From Chryseobacterium sp. W4I1 (GTDB taxonomy: Bacteria; Bacteroidota; Bacteroidia; Flavobacteriales; Weeksellaceae), in assembly GCF_030816115.1 (NCBI RefSeq), contig NZ_JAUSXQ010000001.1:3949001-4013000 (forward strand): 64,000 nucleotides of DNA, read 5' to 3'. Below are positions 32,980-40,873 of the stretch, in pieces. The number at the start of each line of letters is the position of its first letter. Positions within the stretch are counted from its first letter, which is position 1. Under the pieces are notes generated by a model that did not search any database, was not told the origin of the DNA, and saw nothing but the letters and a program-made list of their open reading frames with translations. The translations under genes and the position numbers were made by a program.

Positions 32980-34030
32980 TGCTGTCAGATAATTGTAAGG
33001 TTAAATTGACTTTGTACACATCGTTTCCTGATTCAATTTTGAGATTATGGCGATCCGGATATTGCAGTTTCAGACGTTTTTGTACATTCTGAAGACCAAT
33101 TCCGCCTGAACCTTCCTTCTTTTTATAGCCCGCAATATCAGAGTAGGAATTTTCGGCACAGAATAATAGGAAACCGTCTTTTTCAGTACATGATATCCGC
33201 ACATAACCTTTGTGCCCCGGCAGCCGGCAGACATATTTAAAAGCATTCTCAATGAAAGGAACCAATAGGAGTGGAGCAATAAATGATGCTGTATTTTCGG
33301 TTTTCCAATCCGATTGTACTTCCAGCTCATTTCCCCATCTTAATTTTTCTACTTCAACGAGGTTTTGCAGGTGTTCAATATCCTTATTCATCGGGACAAG
33401 GTTTTGGTTACAGTGGTAAAGCTGGTAACGCAGAATATCCGAAAATTTAAGTAAGAGATAATCTGCAAGCTGAATATCTGTCCTCATCAGGATATGAATA
33501 TGGTTCAGAATATTGAAGACCACGTGTGGATTGATCTGGTCCTGCAACAGTTTGAGCTGATTTTCCAGATGAGCCTGCTGAAGAAGGATATGATCACGTT
33601 CTATCCTTCCGTGTTCCTGATAAAATTTGATTCCGCAGGTAGATCCGTTGATAAGAAATGAAGCGGGGAGTGCCAGATAAAATCCCTGCCATAAAAAGGG
33701 AAGATGATCAATAAAGTGATCAGGGAGCTGATTTTTGGAGTTAATTTCAATATAAGTGAAAATTAAAGAATATATAAAACTCAGTAAAAGAATAACTCCT
33801 GTAGCCTGGAGCAGAAACAGCTTCATTCTTTTTTGGCGTAACGCTTTTGGGAGAAGTTTTACAGTAAGAAAATGAGTAAACACAACTGAGGTAATAACCA
33901 AGGCAATGGTTTGTAACACAGAGGAGATTATATCAGAATTAGCCTGAAAATTAATATATACAGCCGCTGCAAATACAAGCCAGAAAATGGTGACAAAAAT
34001 ATATTCTCTTAAAATAAATGGTTTGGTCAT
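32969..34030 (-). CDS. LytS-like sensor histidine kinase
   Basis: This 353-residue sensor has about four transmembrane helices (10-26, 38-57, 72-94 and 112-130) and no extracellular sensor domain. A linker leads into the His_kinase domain, whose motif is QDQINPHVVFNILNHI with His169 as phosphate acceptor. The ATP-binding domain has LLLVPFIENAFKYVC and GGIGLQNVQKRLKLQYP. It pairs with the overlapping LytTR regulator. The membrane helices themselves probably sense the signal, which is unknown. Confidence 0.93.
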   Translation of the reverse strand: MTKPFILREYIFVTIFWLVFAAAVYINFQANSDIISSVLQTIALVITSVVFTHFLTVKLLPKALRQKRMKLFLLQATGVILLLSFIYSLIFTYIEINSKNQLPDHFIDHLPFLWQGFYLALPASFLINGSTCGIKFYQEHGRIERDHILLQQAHLENQLKLLQDQINPHVVFNILNHIHILMRTDIQLADYLLLKFSDILRYQLYHCNQNLVPMNKDIEHLQNLVEVEKLRWGNELEVQSDWKTENTASFIAPLLLVPFIENAFKYVCRLPGHKGYVRISCTEKDGFLLFCAENSYSDIAGYKKKEGSGGIGLQNVQKRLKLQYPDRHNLKIESGNDVYKVNLTLQLSDSNEQ

Positions 34031-34052
34031 GGAGAAAGTAAAGTAGATTTAT

Positions 34053-34086
34053 AAAAAATTAGAAACTGCAGGGGCACAGTTTCTAA
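34053..34086 (-). terminator. Terminator of the reverse outer-membrane protein gene
   Basis: TTAGAAACTG pairs perfectly with CAGTTTCTAA around an eight-base loop, followed on the reverse strand by TTTTTTAT. It lies 22 bases past the stop at 34109. Confidence 0.85.
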
Positions 34087-34108
34087 TAAGTAAAGATAAT
34101 TTAAGTTT

Positions 34109-34705
34109 TTAGAATAGGAAATAGCCTATTCCCAATGTAAAACTGTGGGGTTTCGATTTAAATTCTTTACTAATGCTTGAAAGTCCGGTTTCATACCTAA
34201 GATCTACAGTGAAGTTTTTGTAATCCGCTCCAATGCCTCCTGTAATCCCGATATTCGATTTATCAAAACTTTTGAAGCCTTCCTGAAGAGCTTTGGATGT
34301 AGATATATTGTTTTTAAAGGCATAGCTGTAAACTCCACCCGCAAAGGCTCTTACATTGAAGTCTTTGTTGTTGATCAGTTTATAACCGATTACTACCGGA
34401 ATGTCAACAGAACTCCATGCCAGCTTTGGAGAACTGCCATCCTTGGTATCAAATGAGGTCTTTCTTTTGTTGAATAAAGCTTCCCCCTGTACATAAAGGC
34501 TTCCGATATCCATTCTCGTCATAATTCCTCCCTGATAGCCTAAGCCATATTTTCCTTCCAGTGTGGAAGATGCTGTTGAGGTTTTTGTAAAGCTTGTTCC
34601 TGCCTTGATCCCGATGTGGAATGCCGGAGTTTGTTGTGCCTTTGTTTCAACCGAACAAGTGATACATAATAAAAGTGAGCTTAGCGCTAAAATCTGCTGT
34701 TTCAT
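34109..34705 (-). CDS. Outer-membrane beta-barrel protein, PorT-like family
   Basis: This 198-residue protein starts with a signal peptide (KQQILALSSLLLCITCSV). It then shows barrel strands such as FHIGIKAGTSFTKTS, YGLGYQGGIMTRMDIG, LYVQGEALFN and VRAFAGGVYSYAF. The last, HSFTLGIGYFLF, ends in Phe as outer-membrane barrels do. The internal FKNFTVDLRYETGLSS-type strand also suits the OMP_b-brl_2/PorT group. The ATG at 34705 is preferred because it directly precedes the signal peptide. Function unknown. Confidence 0.82.
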   Translation of the reverse strand: MKQQILALSSLLLCITCSVETKAQQTPAFHIGIKAGTSFTKTSTASSTLEGKYGLGYQGGIMTRMDIGSLYVQGEALFNKRKTSFDTKDGSSPKLAWSSVDIPVVIGYKLINNKDFNVRAFAGGVYSYAFKNNISTSKALQEGFKSFDKSNIGITGGIGADYKNFTVDLRYETGLSSISKEFKSKPHSFTLGIGYFLF

Positions 34706-34812
34706 AAATTGTTGTAATAATTTGATGCAAAACAACAACTATCGAAAGCGGATTAAAACTTTATTTGATGAACCGCATAAATACTTTGACAAGTATCTGT
34801 TTTCAGCAGAAA

Positions 34813-34841
34813 ATAAAAAATCGGAAGACTTTGCTTCCGAT
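34813..34841 (-). terminator. Terminator after the eight-cysteine peptide gene
   Basis: ATCGGAAG pairs with CTTCCGAT around ACTTTG. On the reverse strand TTTTTTATTTT follows. Confidence 0.85.
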
Positions 34842-34850
34842 AAGTGTTAT

Positions 34851-35096
34851 TTAAAAAGGTTCCTCTTCACAAATGGTTGGAGGAATACATCCGCCGGGAC
34901 CACCACCAGTATTGCCTCCTCCTACAGAAATACATTTCCCCGGACTTCCATCATCATACATTTCACAGGCTCTTCCATAATTACAGTCACAGTCTGTCCA
35001 GCAGTAGGCAGATTCACCGTTCATGTGGCAGCCACTTCCTCCTGCACCAAGGATCGTGGAAAGGTCTTTTCTCAAAAGTTTTTTCATTTTTCTCAT
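34851..35096 (-). CDS. Bacteriocin-like leader peptide with eight cysteines
   Basis: This 81-residue peptide begins MRKMKKLLRKDLSTILGAGG, a leader ending in Gly-Gly, and then has a core with Cys at 23, 32, 36, 38, 44, 55, 70 and 76. The core is rich in Gly (about 55-69, SVGGGNTGGGPGG). A start at Met4 would give 78 residues. The eight cysteines could form disulfides or be modified. It has its own terminator. No maturation or export enzyme lies next to it. The leader pattern is the basis for calling it bacteriocin-like, and activity is not known. Confidence 0.75.
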   Translation of the reverse strand: MRKMKKLLRKDLSTILGAGGSGCHMNGESAYCWTDCDCNYGRACEMYDDGSPGKCISVGGGNTGGGPGGCIPPTICEEEPF

Positions 35097-35363
35097 AATA
35101 ATTCGATTGTTAAAAAGTTAATGGTTTGATGTATAAGTAAATATACTAAAAAAACAGAACCGTTCCATCAAAGAGAAAATACAGAAAAAAAACAAGTAAA
35201 CTATTCGGGAAATAAACAGATAATGCTGAAATTTTCCACGGCACTAATCCACCCGCTTAATCAAATCAATCAACGATTGATTCAGCCTTTGCTTTCTTAA
35301 AATCAACGCCATCATTATCAATCTTTGCGTTAAAAAAATCAATATCTGAATCAAATGACAAGA
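35097..35363. other. Gene-free gap with small inverted repeats
   Basis: The gap between the peptide gene and the TonB-C-like gene has no credible gene. It holds a short palindrome around 35267-35285 (AATCAATC/GATTGATT) and an ATCTTTGCGTTAAAAA-like word also common in intergenic DNA of related genomes. An upstream promoter for the peptide is expected near 35110-35160 on the reverse strand, but only a weak TATATTTA box is visible. Confidence 0.5.
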
Positions 35364-35388
35364 AAAACCGCTGCTTAAGCAACGGTTT
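35364..35388 (-). terminator. Terminator of the TonB-C-like gene at 35394-35963
   Basis: AACCGCTGC and GCAACGGTT pair with one mismatch around TTAA. On the reverse strand the stem is followed by TTTTTC, only a few bases past the gene's stop codon. Confidence 0.8.
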
Positions 35389-35393
35389 ATTTA

Positions 35394-35963
35394 TTATTTA
35401 CTGAAATTTAATTGTAAAGGAAGACTCACTATGGTAAGAACAGGTCTCTCATTGGATTCTGCCGGCTTCCATTTGCCCTTATCCCGGATGCGGTAAAAAG
35501 CAGCTTCAATAAACGCATTCACAGCTTCGTTGTTACCTTTTACCTTGGGTTCATAAACATTCCCTTTAGAGTCTACAATAAACTTTAAGGTGATCTTATA
35601 AGGATTGACTGCAAAATTCAGGAAAGAAAGATCAACTGCTTCATTTAAAAGCTTTTGAAAAGCTACCTTTCCACTTACATATTCTGCTTCTTTAGTGATC
35701 TTTGGAGCCATTGGTGGTGGGACATCCGTTATTGCTTTTTTATCTTCCTCAGAAATTTTCACCAAAGCATTTTTGTATGCTGCTATTTTTTCTTCCGTAA
35801 GAATCCACTCCTGCTTAGTTCTTTCATCATTGGGCTTAGGATATTTATTATACAGAGCCTTTAATTTCCTTTCATAGCGGGAATCGGCCTTCTCGAAACC
35901 GGAAATCTGCGCGCTGCTGAAAGCAAACATCAGGATGAATGCTAATGCTGAAAGTTTTTTCAT
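35394..35963 (-). CDS. Secreted protein with TonB C-terminal-like domain
   Basis: This 189-residue protein has a signal peptide (KKLSALAFILMFAFSSAQ), a charged helical region with KALYNKYPKPNDERTKQEW, and a C-terminal domain. The domain has KITLKFIVDSKGNVYEPKVKG, FYRIRDKGKWKPAESN and the end SLPLQLNFSK. The pattern resembles the other two small TonB-C-like proteins in this window. It lies six bases downstream of the peptidase T stop and may be co-transcribed with it. Function unknown. Confidence 0.75.
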   Translation of the reverse strand: MKKLSALAFILMFAFSSAQISGFEKADSRYERKLKALYNKYPKPNDERTKQEWILTEEKIAAYKNALVKISEEDKKAITDVPPPMAPKITKEAEYVSGKVAFQKLLNEAVDLSFLNFAVNPYKITLKFIVDSKGNVYEPKVKGNNEAVNAFIEAAFYRIRDKGKWKPAESNERPVLTIVSLPLQLNFSK

Positions 35964-35969
35964 CGCAGT

Positions 35970-37217
35970 TTAGGCTTTTACAATATTAATGATCACTTCA
36001 GTAGCTTTTTCCATGCTTTCTAAAGCAACATATTCGTAAGGTCCGTGGAAATTCATTCCTCCTGCAAAAATATTAGGGCAAGGAAGTCCCATGTAAGACA
36101 GCTGTGCGCCATCTGTTCCGCCTCTGATTGCTTTTATTTTCGGTTCAATACCGGCTTCCTTCATTGCTTTTGCGGCAAGATCAATGATGTGCATTTTACC
36201 TTCAAACTGCTGCTTCATATTTCTGTACTGTTCCTTGATCTCCACTTCTGCAGTTCCTGCACCATGTTTTTCATTGAATTCAGCAACTTTTTCTTCTAAG
36301 TATTTCTTTCTGGCTTCAAATTTTTCTTCATCATGATCACGAATGATATATTGAAGTTTAGCCTCAGAAATATCAGCTGTAACATCCATTAAATGATAGA
36401 ACCCATCAAAGCCTTTAGTCGTAGCCGGAGTTTCATTTGCAGGAAGTAAGTGTATAAATTCAGCTGCCAGAAGTGCTGCATTGATCATTTTTCCGTAAGC
36501 ATAGCCTGGATGAACGCTCAGTCCATGGATTTTCACCACAGCGCCTGCGGCATTGAAGTTTTCATACTCCAATTCTCCCACTTCGCTTCCGTCCATTGTG
36601 TAAGCCCATTCAGCACCGAATTTAGCCACATCAAATTTATGCGCTCCTCTTCCGATCTCTTCATCCGGTGTAAACCCTACGGCAATTCTTCCGTGCTTAA
36701 TTTCCGGGTGGGCAATAAGATATTCCGCAGCCGTTACAATTTCTGCACATCCTGCTTTGTCATCTGCACCAAGAAGCGTGTTCCCATCTGTAGTGATCAG
36801 CGTTTGTCCGATATATTGTTTTAAACTTTCAAATTTTGAAGGAGACAGGGTGAATCCTGTCGTCTGGTTCAGAACAAGATCACTACCATCATAATTTTTC
36901 CAAACCTGAGGTTTTACATTCTCTCCGCTGAAATCCGGTGAAGTATCATAATGCGAAATAAAACCAATGGTTGGTCTGTCATCATTATCCAAGTTGGAAG
37001 GTACATATCCCATAATATAACCATGTTCATCTATCGATACATCTGCTAAACCTATTGTTCTAAGTTCTTCTGCAATATGATTGGCAATGTCCCACTGTCT
37101 TGGGGTAGAAGGCGTTGCTTCGCTTTCCGCATCGCTGGTTGAATATATCTTTACATAAGTGAGAAAACGGTTCATTAGTTTCTCTTTCCACAATGGGTTG
37201 AATTCTATTGTACTCAT
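35970..37217 (-). CDS. pepT: Peptidase T (tripeptidase)
   Basis: This 415-residue dizinc M20 peptidase removes the N-terminal residue from tripeptides. Metal and catalytic motifs are visible: FISHYDTSPDFSG, LLGADDKAGCAEI, and FTPDEEIGRGAHKFDV with the catalytic Glu. The dimerisation domain has GLSVHPGYAYGKMINA, and the end region has AIRGGTDGAQLSYMGLPCPN with the zinc ligand site. An upstream TTG at 37259 could in principle start the frame, but MSTIEFNPLWKEK at 37217 matches the family N-terminus and is preferred. Confidence 0.95.
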   Translation of the reverse strand: MSTIEFNPLWKEKLMNRFLTYVKIYSTSDAESEATPSTPRQWDIANHIAEELRTIGLADVSIDEHGYIMGYVPSNLDNDDRPTIGFISHYDTSPDFSGENVKPQVWKNYDGSDLVLNQTTGFTLSPSKFESLKQYIGQTLITTDGNTLLGADDKAGCAEIVTAAEYLIAHPEIKHGRIAVGFTPDEEIGRGAHKFDVAKFGAEWAYTMDGSEVGELEYENFNAAGAVVKIHGLSVHPGYAYGKMINAALLAAEFIHLLPANETPATTKGFDGFYHLMDVTADISEAKLQYIIRDHDEEKFEARKKYLEEKVAEFNEKHGAGTAEVEIKEQYRNMKQQFEGKMHIIDLAAKAMKEAGIEPKIKAIRGGTDGAQLSYMGLPCPNIFAGGMNFHGPYEYVALESMEKATEVIINIVKA

Positions 37218-37373
37218 CAATCTTAAATTTCCAACAAATATACAATGTAAATTATTCAAATCAGGATTTTAACGCATCTTTCTGGTGTGGTTCAGCCTGC
37301 AATTGGGATTGATTTCTTTTATCTCAGATACCAATTTCTATAATCAAATAAATTATCATAACTTGCGTGGATT

Positions 37374-37790
37374 ATGATGTCCAAACGTTGCAAATATGCT
37401 TTGAAAGCAATGGTTAGATTGGCAAGAAACTACAATCAGGGATTTTTGTCAACCACTATTATTGCACAGGATGAGAACATCCCCAAAAAATTTCTGGAGC
37501 AGATTCTTCTTGAGCTTAAAAGAGCCAAACTGGTCAACAGTAAACAGGGTACAGCAGGCGGTTATTACCTGCTCAAATCTCCCGATGATGTATCGCTGGC
37601 CGATATCTATCGCATTTTTGAAGGCCCAATTGCTCTAACGCCTTGCATATCAATTAATTTTTACGAACCTTGTGACGACTGTGTTGATGAAGCAACCTGC
37701 TATCTCAGAAATGAGCTCATCATTGTAAGAGAGAAAACCCGCAAAAGTATGATGGAAGCTACACTGACTTCCTTTATAAAAAACGGATAA
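37374..37790 (+). CDS. Rrf2-family transcriptional regulator, likely of sulfur assimilation
   Basis: This 138-residue regulator has the Rrf2 winged helix-turn-helix (about 1-75: CKYALKAMVRLARN, IPKKFLEQILLELKRAKLVNSKQG, GGYYLLKSPDD). The C-terminal part has Cys91, Cys100, Cys103 and Cys109 in PCISINFYEPCDDCVDEATC, more than the three cysteines used by IscR for its Fe-S cluster, so it may bind a metal or cluster. Its nearest relatives in function include IscR, NsrR and CymR. It stands 84 bases upstream of cysH and a strong inverted repeat lies over the cysH promoter, so it is the likely regulator. The second ATG (codon 2) is also a possible start. Confidence 0.92.
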   Translation: MMSKRCKYALKAMVRLARNYNQGFLSTTIIAQDENIPKKFLEQILLELKRAKLVNSKQGTAGGYYLLKSPDDVSLADIYRIFEGPIALTPCISINFYEPCDDCVDEATCYLRNELIIVREKTRKSMMEATLTSFIKNG

Positions 37791-37807
37791 AAAATTTTTT
37801 TAATTTT

Positions 37808-37852
37808 AAATCCTACTAATTTGGTAGAATTACTAGGATTTATATATATTTG
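37808..37852 (+). promoter_or_regulatory. cysH operon promoter with overlapping 34-bp inverted repeat (putative Rrf2 operator)
   Basis: AAATCCTACTAATT (37808-37821) and AATTACTAGGATTT (37828-37841) form an inverted repeat with 13 of 14 positions matching around TGGTAG. The repeat overlaps a -33 element, TTTG at 37820-37823, and is followed by a -7 box TATATTTG at 37845-37852, with a 21-base spacer. CTACTAATTTGGTAG inside it is a second, overlapping dyad. A bound repressor would cover the -33 element. The gene starts at 37875. Confidence 0.7.
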
Positions 37853-37874
37853 CACCAGTTAATATCAAATTAGA

Positions 37875-38588
37875 ATGGAAAATAATCTGAAAACAGACTT
37901 CGATAAACTTCTGAATGAGGCTTCTGCAGGCACATTCGATGCAGAATTTTTACGGGTTCTGGCAGACCGGTTTTCTGGAGAAGTGATCTTTTCTACCAGC
38001 TTCAGTTATGAAGATCAGGTAGTTACTCACCTCATCAAAAACCTGAATATTGATGTTTTTACTTTAGATACTGGACGACTTTTTGAACAGACGTATGAAA
38101 CCTGGACCTCATCCCGGGCTTTCTTCAAAAAAAATATAAAAGCCTATTACCCGGATCCGGAAGTCCTGCAGCAATTTGTTTCAGAAAATGGGCCGGATTC
38201 TTTTTATCAGTCTGTAGAAAAAAGAAAGGCCTGCTGTAATATCAGGAAGGTGATTCCTCTGAAAAAAGCCCTTCTGGGATATAAAGTTTGGATCACCGGT
38301 TTGCGGTCTGAACATTCTGCAGGCAGAGGGCAAATGCCACAACTGGAATGGGATCCGGATCATCAGATCATCAAATTCCATCCTATCCTTCACTGGACCA
38401 CACAACAAGTGACAGATTATGTACAGAAATATCATTTGCCTTATAATCACCTCCACAAAAAAGGATTTGTAAGCATCGGATGTGAACCTTGCACCAGAGC
38501 CATCAAAGAAGGTGAAGATTTCAGGGCCGGCCGGTGGTGGTGGGAAGATGCCGATAAGAAAGAATGCGGCTTACATGTTCATCAATAA
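37875..38588 (+). CDS. cysH: APS-type adenylylsulfate reductase (CysH family)
   Basis: This 237-residue enzyme reduces activated sulfate to sulfite with thioredoxin as donor. The PP-loop is FSTSFSYEDQVV. The catalytic Cys231 is in KKECGLHVH at the C-terminus. The protein also has Cys120-Cys121 (KRKACCNIRK) and Cys203/Cys206 (IGCEPCTRA), the CC...CxxC set that holds a 4Fe-4S cluster and marks enzymes that accept APS directly rather than PAPS. This agrees with the absence of APS kinase in the operon. It is the first gene of the sulfate operon, with cysD 10 bases after. Confidence 0.95.
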   Translation: MENNLKTDFDKLLNEASAGTFDAEFLRVLADRFSGEVIFSTSFSYEDQVVTHLIKNLNIDVFTLDTGRLFEQTYETWTSSRAFFKKNIKAYYPDPEVLQQFVSENGPDSFYQSVEKRKACCNIRKVIPLKKALLGYKVWITGLRSEHSAGRGQMPQLEWDPDHQIIKFHPILHWTTQQVTDYVQKYHLPYNHLHKKGFVSIGCEPCTRAIKEGEDFRAGRWWWEDADKKECGLHVHQ

Positions 38589-38598
38589 AAAATATACT

Positions 38599-39507
38599 AT
38601 GTCATTATATCAGTTAAATTATTTAGATCAGCTAGAGTCAGAGTCCATTTATATCCTCAGAGAGGTTGCAGGACAGTTTGAGCGTCCGGCTTTGCTATTC
38701 AGTGGTGGAAAAGACAGTATTGTTCTTGCACATCTGGCAGCAAAAGCATTTCCCTACGGTAAAATTCCTTTCAAGTTTGTTCATGTAGATACAGGACACA
38801 ATTTTCAGGAAGTTTTAAGCTTTAGAGATCAACTGGCAAAAGAACTGAATGTAGATCTGGTAGTCCGAAAAGTAGAAGATACCATCAATAAAAGAAAACT
38901 GACAGAGCCGAAAGGAAAGTTCCCAAGTAGAAACTGGCTGCAGACCTTCACATTACTGGATACTATTGAAGAATTTGAATTCGATGCATGCATTGGCGGA
39001 GCCAGAAGAGATGAAGAAAAAGCCCGCGCAAAAGAAAGAATTTTTTCTGTTCGTGATGAATTCGGACAGTGGGATCCAAAGCTTCAACGACCTGAATTGT
39101 GGAATATTTTCAACGGAAAAATTCAGAAAGGAGAAAATGTAAGAGTCTTCCCTATAAGCAACTGGACTGAGCTTGATATCTGGAATTATATCCGCAGGGA
39201 AAATATAAGCCTGCCATCTATTTATTTCTCGCACGAAAGGGAAGTGGTAGATCTTAACGGTCATTGGATCGCCAATTCAGAGTTCGCCGTTCTTGAAGAT
39301 CATGATATTGTAAAAACAAAAAGGATCCGTTACCGCACCGTAGGAGATATGACGTGTACCGCGGCCGTAGAGTCCGAAGCTTCCACGGTAGACCGGGTTA
39401 TTGAAGAAATTGTGGCCACCAGAATTTCAGAGAGAGGAGAAACCAGAATAGATGACAAAGTCACCGAAGCGGCAATGGAAGACCGTAAAAAAGGGGGCTA
39501 TTTTTAA
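38599..39507 (+). CDS. cysD: Sulfate adenylyltransferase subunit 2
   Basis: This 302-residue subunit forms APS from ATP and sulfate with CysN. The PP-loop LLFSGGKDSIVL (SGGKDS at 35-40) binds ATP, and FVHVDTGHNFQEVLSFRD, GARRDEEKARAKER and SNWTELDIWNYI are conserved CysD segments. Start at 38599 follows the family N-terminus (SLYQLNYLDQLE) and leaves 10 bases after cysH, so it is preferred over any in-frame start inside cysH. It is separated from cysN, its usual immediate partner, by 125 bases of repeat DNA. Confidence 0.96.
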   Translation: MSLYQLNYLDQLESESIYILREVAGQFERPALLFSGGKDSIVLAHLAAKAFPYGKIPFKFVHVDTGHNFQEVLSFRDQLAKELNVDLVVRKVEDTINKRKLTEPKGKFPSRNWLQTFTLLDTIEEFEFDACIGGARRDEEKARAKERIFSVRDEFGQWDPKLQRPELWNIFNGKIQKGENVRVFPISNWTELDIWNYIRRENISLPSIYFSHEREVVDLNGHWIANSEFAVLEDHDIVKTKRIRYRTVGDMTCTAAVESEASTVDRVIEEIVATRISERGETRIDDKVTEAAMEDRKKGGYF

Positions 39508-39508
39508 T

Positions 39509-39600
39509 GGGTAATGAACAATGAGTAATAAGCAATATATAATGCACAAAAATAATCAATCGGGAATATATTACTCATTACCAATCACTCATTACTCATC
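39509..39600. repeat. Intergenic inverted repeat inside the cysD-cysN gap
   Basis: GGGTAATGAACAATGAGTAA at 39509 and AATATATTACTCATTACC at 39565-39582 are imperfectly inverted copies. CACTCATTACTCATC extends the right arm. The word AATGAGTAAT recurs in both orientations. The repeat lies between two subunit genes of one enzyme, so it is probably a later insertion into the operon. No T-run follows either arm. Confidence 0.65.
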
Positions 39601-39632
39601 ATTGATTATCAATCATTTATAATTAAACAATC

Positions 39633-40871
39633 GTGGATATATTAAGATTTATAACAGCAGGAAGTGTAGATGACGGGAAAAGTACCCTCATCGGAAGACT
39701 GCTTTACGATAGCAAAAGTATCTTGCAGGATCAGCTGGAAGTACTGGAGAAACACTCCAAAAACAAAAATGAAGATGGTGTGGATCTGGCTTTGCTAACT
39801 GATGGTTTGCGGGCAGAAAGAGAGCAGGGAATCACCATAGATGTTGCTTACCGCTACTTTTCCACCTCAAAAAGGAAATTTATCATTGCAGATGCGCCCG
39901 GACATGTTCAATATACCAGAAACATGATCACCGGAGCATCCAATTCCGACCTGATGGTTATTCTGATCGATGCCCGGAAAGGAGTAATTGAACAAACCAG
40001 AAGACATTCCATTATTGCTTCTTTGCTTAAACTGAAAAAGGTAGCTGTTGCGATCAACAAAATGGATATGGTAGACTATTCAGAAGATATTTTTGAATCC
40101 ATAAAAGCAGACTATGCAAAAATTGCAGAAGGTCTTGGCCTAAATGACGTTACCTACTTCCCTATCTCAGCTTTGAAAGGAGACAATATCGTTTCCCTGT
40201 CGTCCAGTACGGATTGGTACCAGGGCAGCTCGCTTCTCGATTATCTGGAAGAAGTACAGCTGGATCAGGAACAGAACAGCGGAAGCCGTTTTCAGGTACA
40301 ATATGTCATTCGTCCGCAGATTGAGGAACTCCATGATTTCCGTGGCTATGCAGGACAGATTATTAGCGGAAGCTTTAAGAAAGGAGATAAAATAGCGATA
40401 CTTCCGGCGGGTATTATTACTGAGATTGCAATGATAGAAGTCAATGGTAGTGAGGTTCAGGAAGCCTTTGCAGGGCAACCCGCATTATTACAGATCACGG
40501 AAGATATAGACATCAGCAGGGGAGACCTTTTTGCATCAGCAGAAGAACTTCCCCATGTTGAAAAAGAAGTGGAAGTATTACTGTGCTGGCTGGATCATAA
40601 AGCTCTGCAACCAGGCAATAAATATCTGATTCAGCATCACAGCAGACAGTTAAAAGCAGTGGTGAAGCAGGTGGATTATAAAATCAACGTTAATACACTG
40701 GAACAGGAAGCAGCAGAAGGAGAAATAAAGCTTAACGAAATTGCCAAAGTCACCATAAAAACAGCACAGCCTTTAGTATTTGATGATTTTATAAGCAATA
40801 AAAAAACAGGATCGGCCATTTTAGTGGATGAAACGTCTAATGCAACCGTTGCAGCCTGCATAATTCAATAA
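39633..40871 (+). CDS. cysN: Sulfate adenylyltransferase subunit 1 (GTPase)
   Basis: This 412-residue GTPase powers APS synthesis by CysD. The translation-factor-like G domain has the P-loop GSVDDGKST at 10-18, the switch EREQGITIDVAYRYF, DAPGHVQYTRNM and NKMD. The beta-barrel domains follow, with SGSFKKGDKIAILPAGI. The protein ends without a fused CysC (APS kinase) domain, unlike many CysNC proteins. The start is GTG at 39633. A two-base gap leads to cysE. Confidence 0.95.
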   Translation: MDILRFITAGSVDDGKSTLIGRLLYDSKSILQDQLEVLEKHSKNKNEDGVDLALLTDGLRAEREQGITIDVAYRYFSTSKRKFIIADAPGHVQYTRNMITGASNSDLMVILIDARKGVIEQTRRHSIIASLLKLKKVAVAINKMDMVDYSEDIFESIKADYAKIAEGLGLNDVTYFPISALKGDNIVSLSSSTDWYQGSSLLDYLEEVQLDQEQNSGSRFQVQYVIRPQIEELHDFRGYAGQIISGSFKKGDKIAILPAGIITEIAMIEVNGSEVQEAFAGQPALLQITEDIDISRGDLFASAEELPHVEKEVEVLLCWLDHKALQPGNKYLIQHHSRQLKAVVKQVDYKINVNTLEQEAAEGEIKLNEIAKVTIKTAQPLVFDDFISNKKTGSAILVDETSNATVAACIIQ

Positions 40872-40873
40872 AA

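Noticed and set aside
38482..38598. Earlier in-frame start for cysD within cysH
   Set aside because: The extra N-terminal residues are Gly/Lys-rich and unlike CysD; the ATG at 38599 matches the family start.
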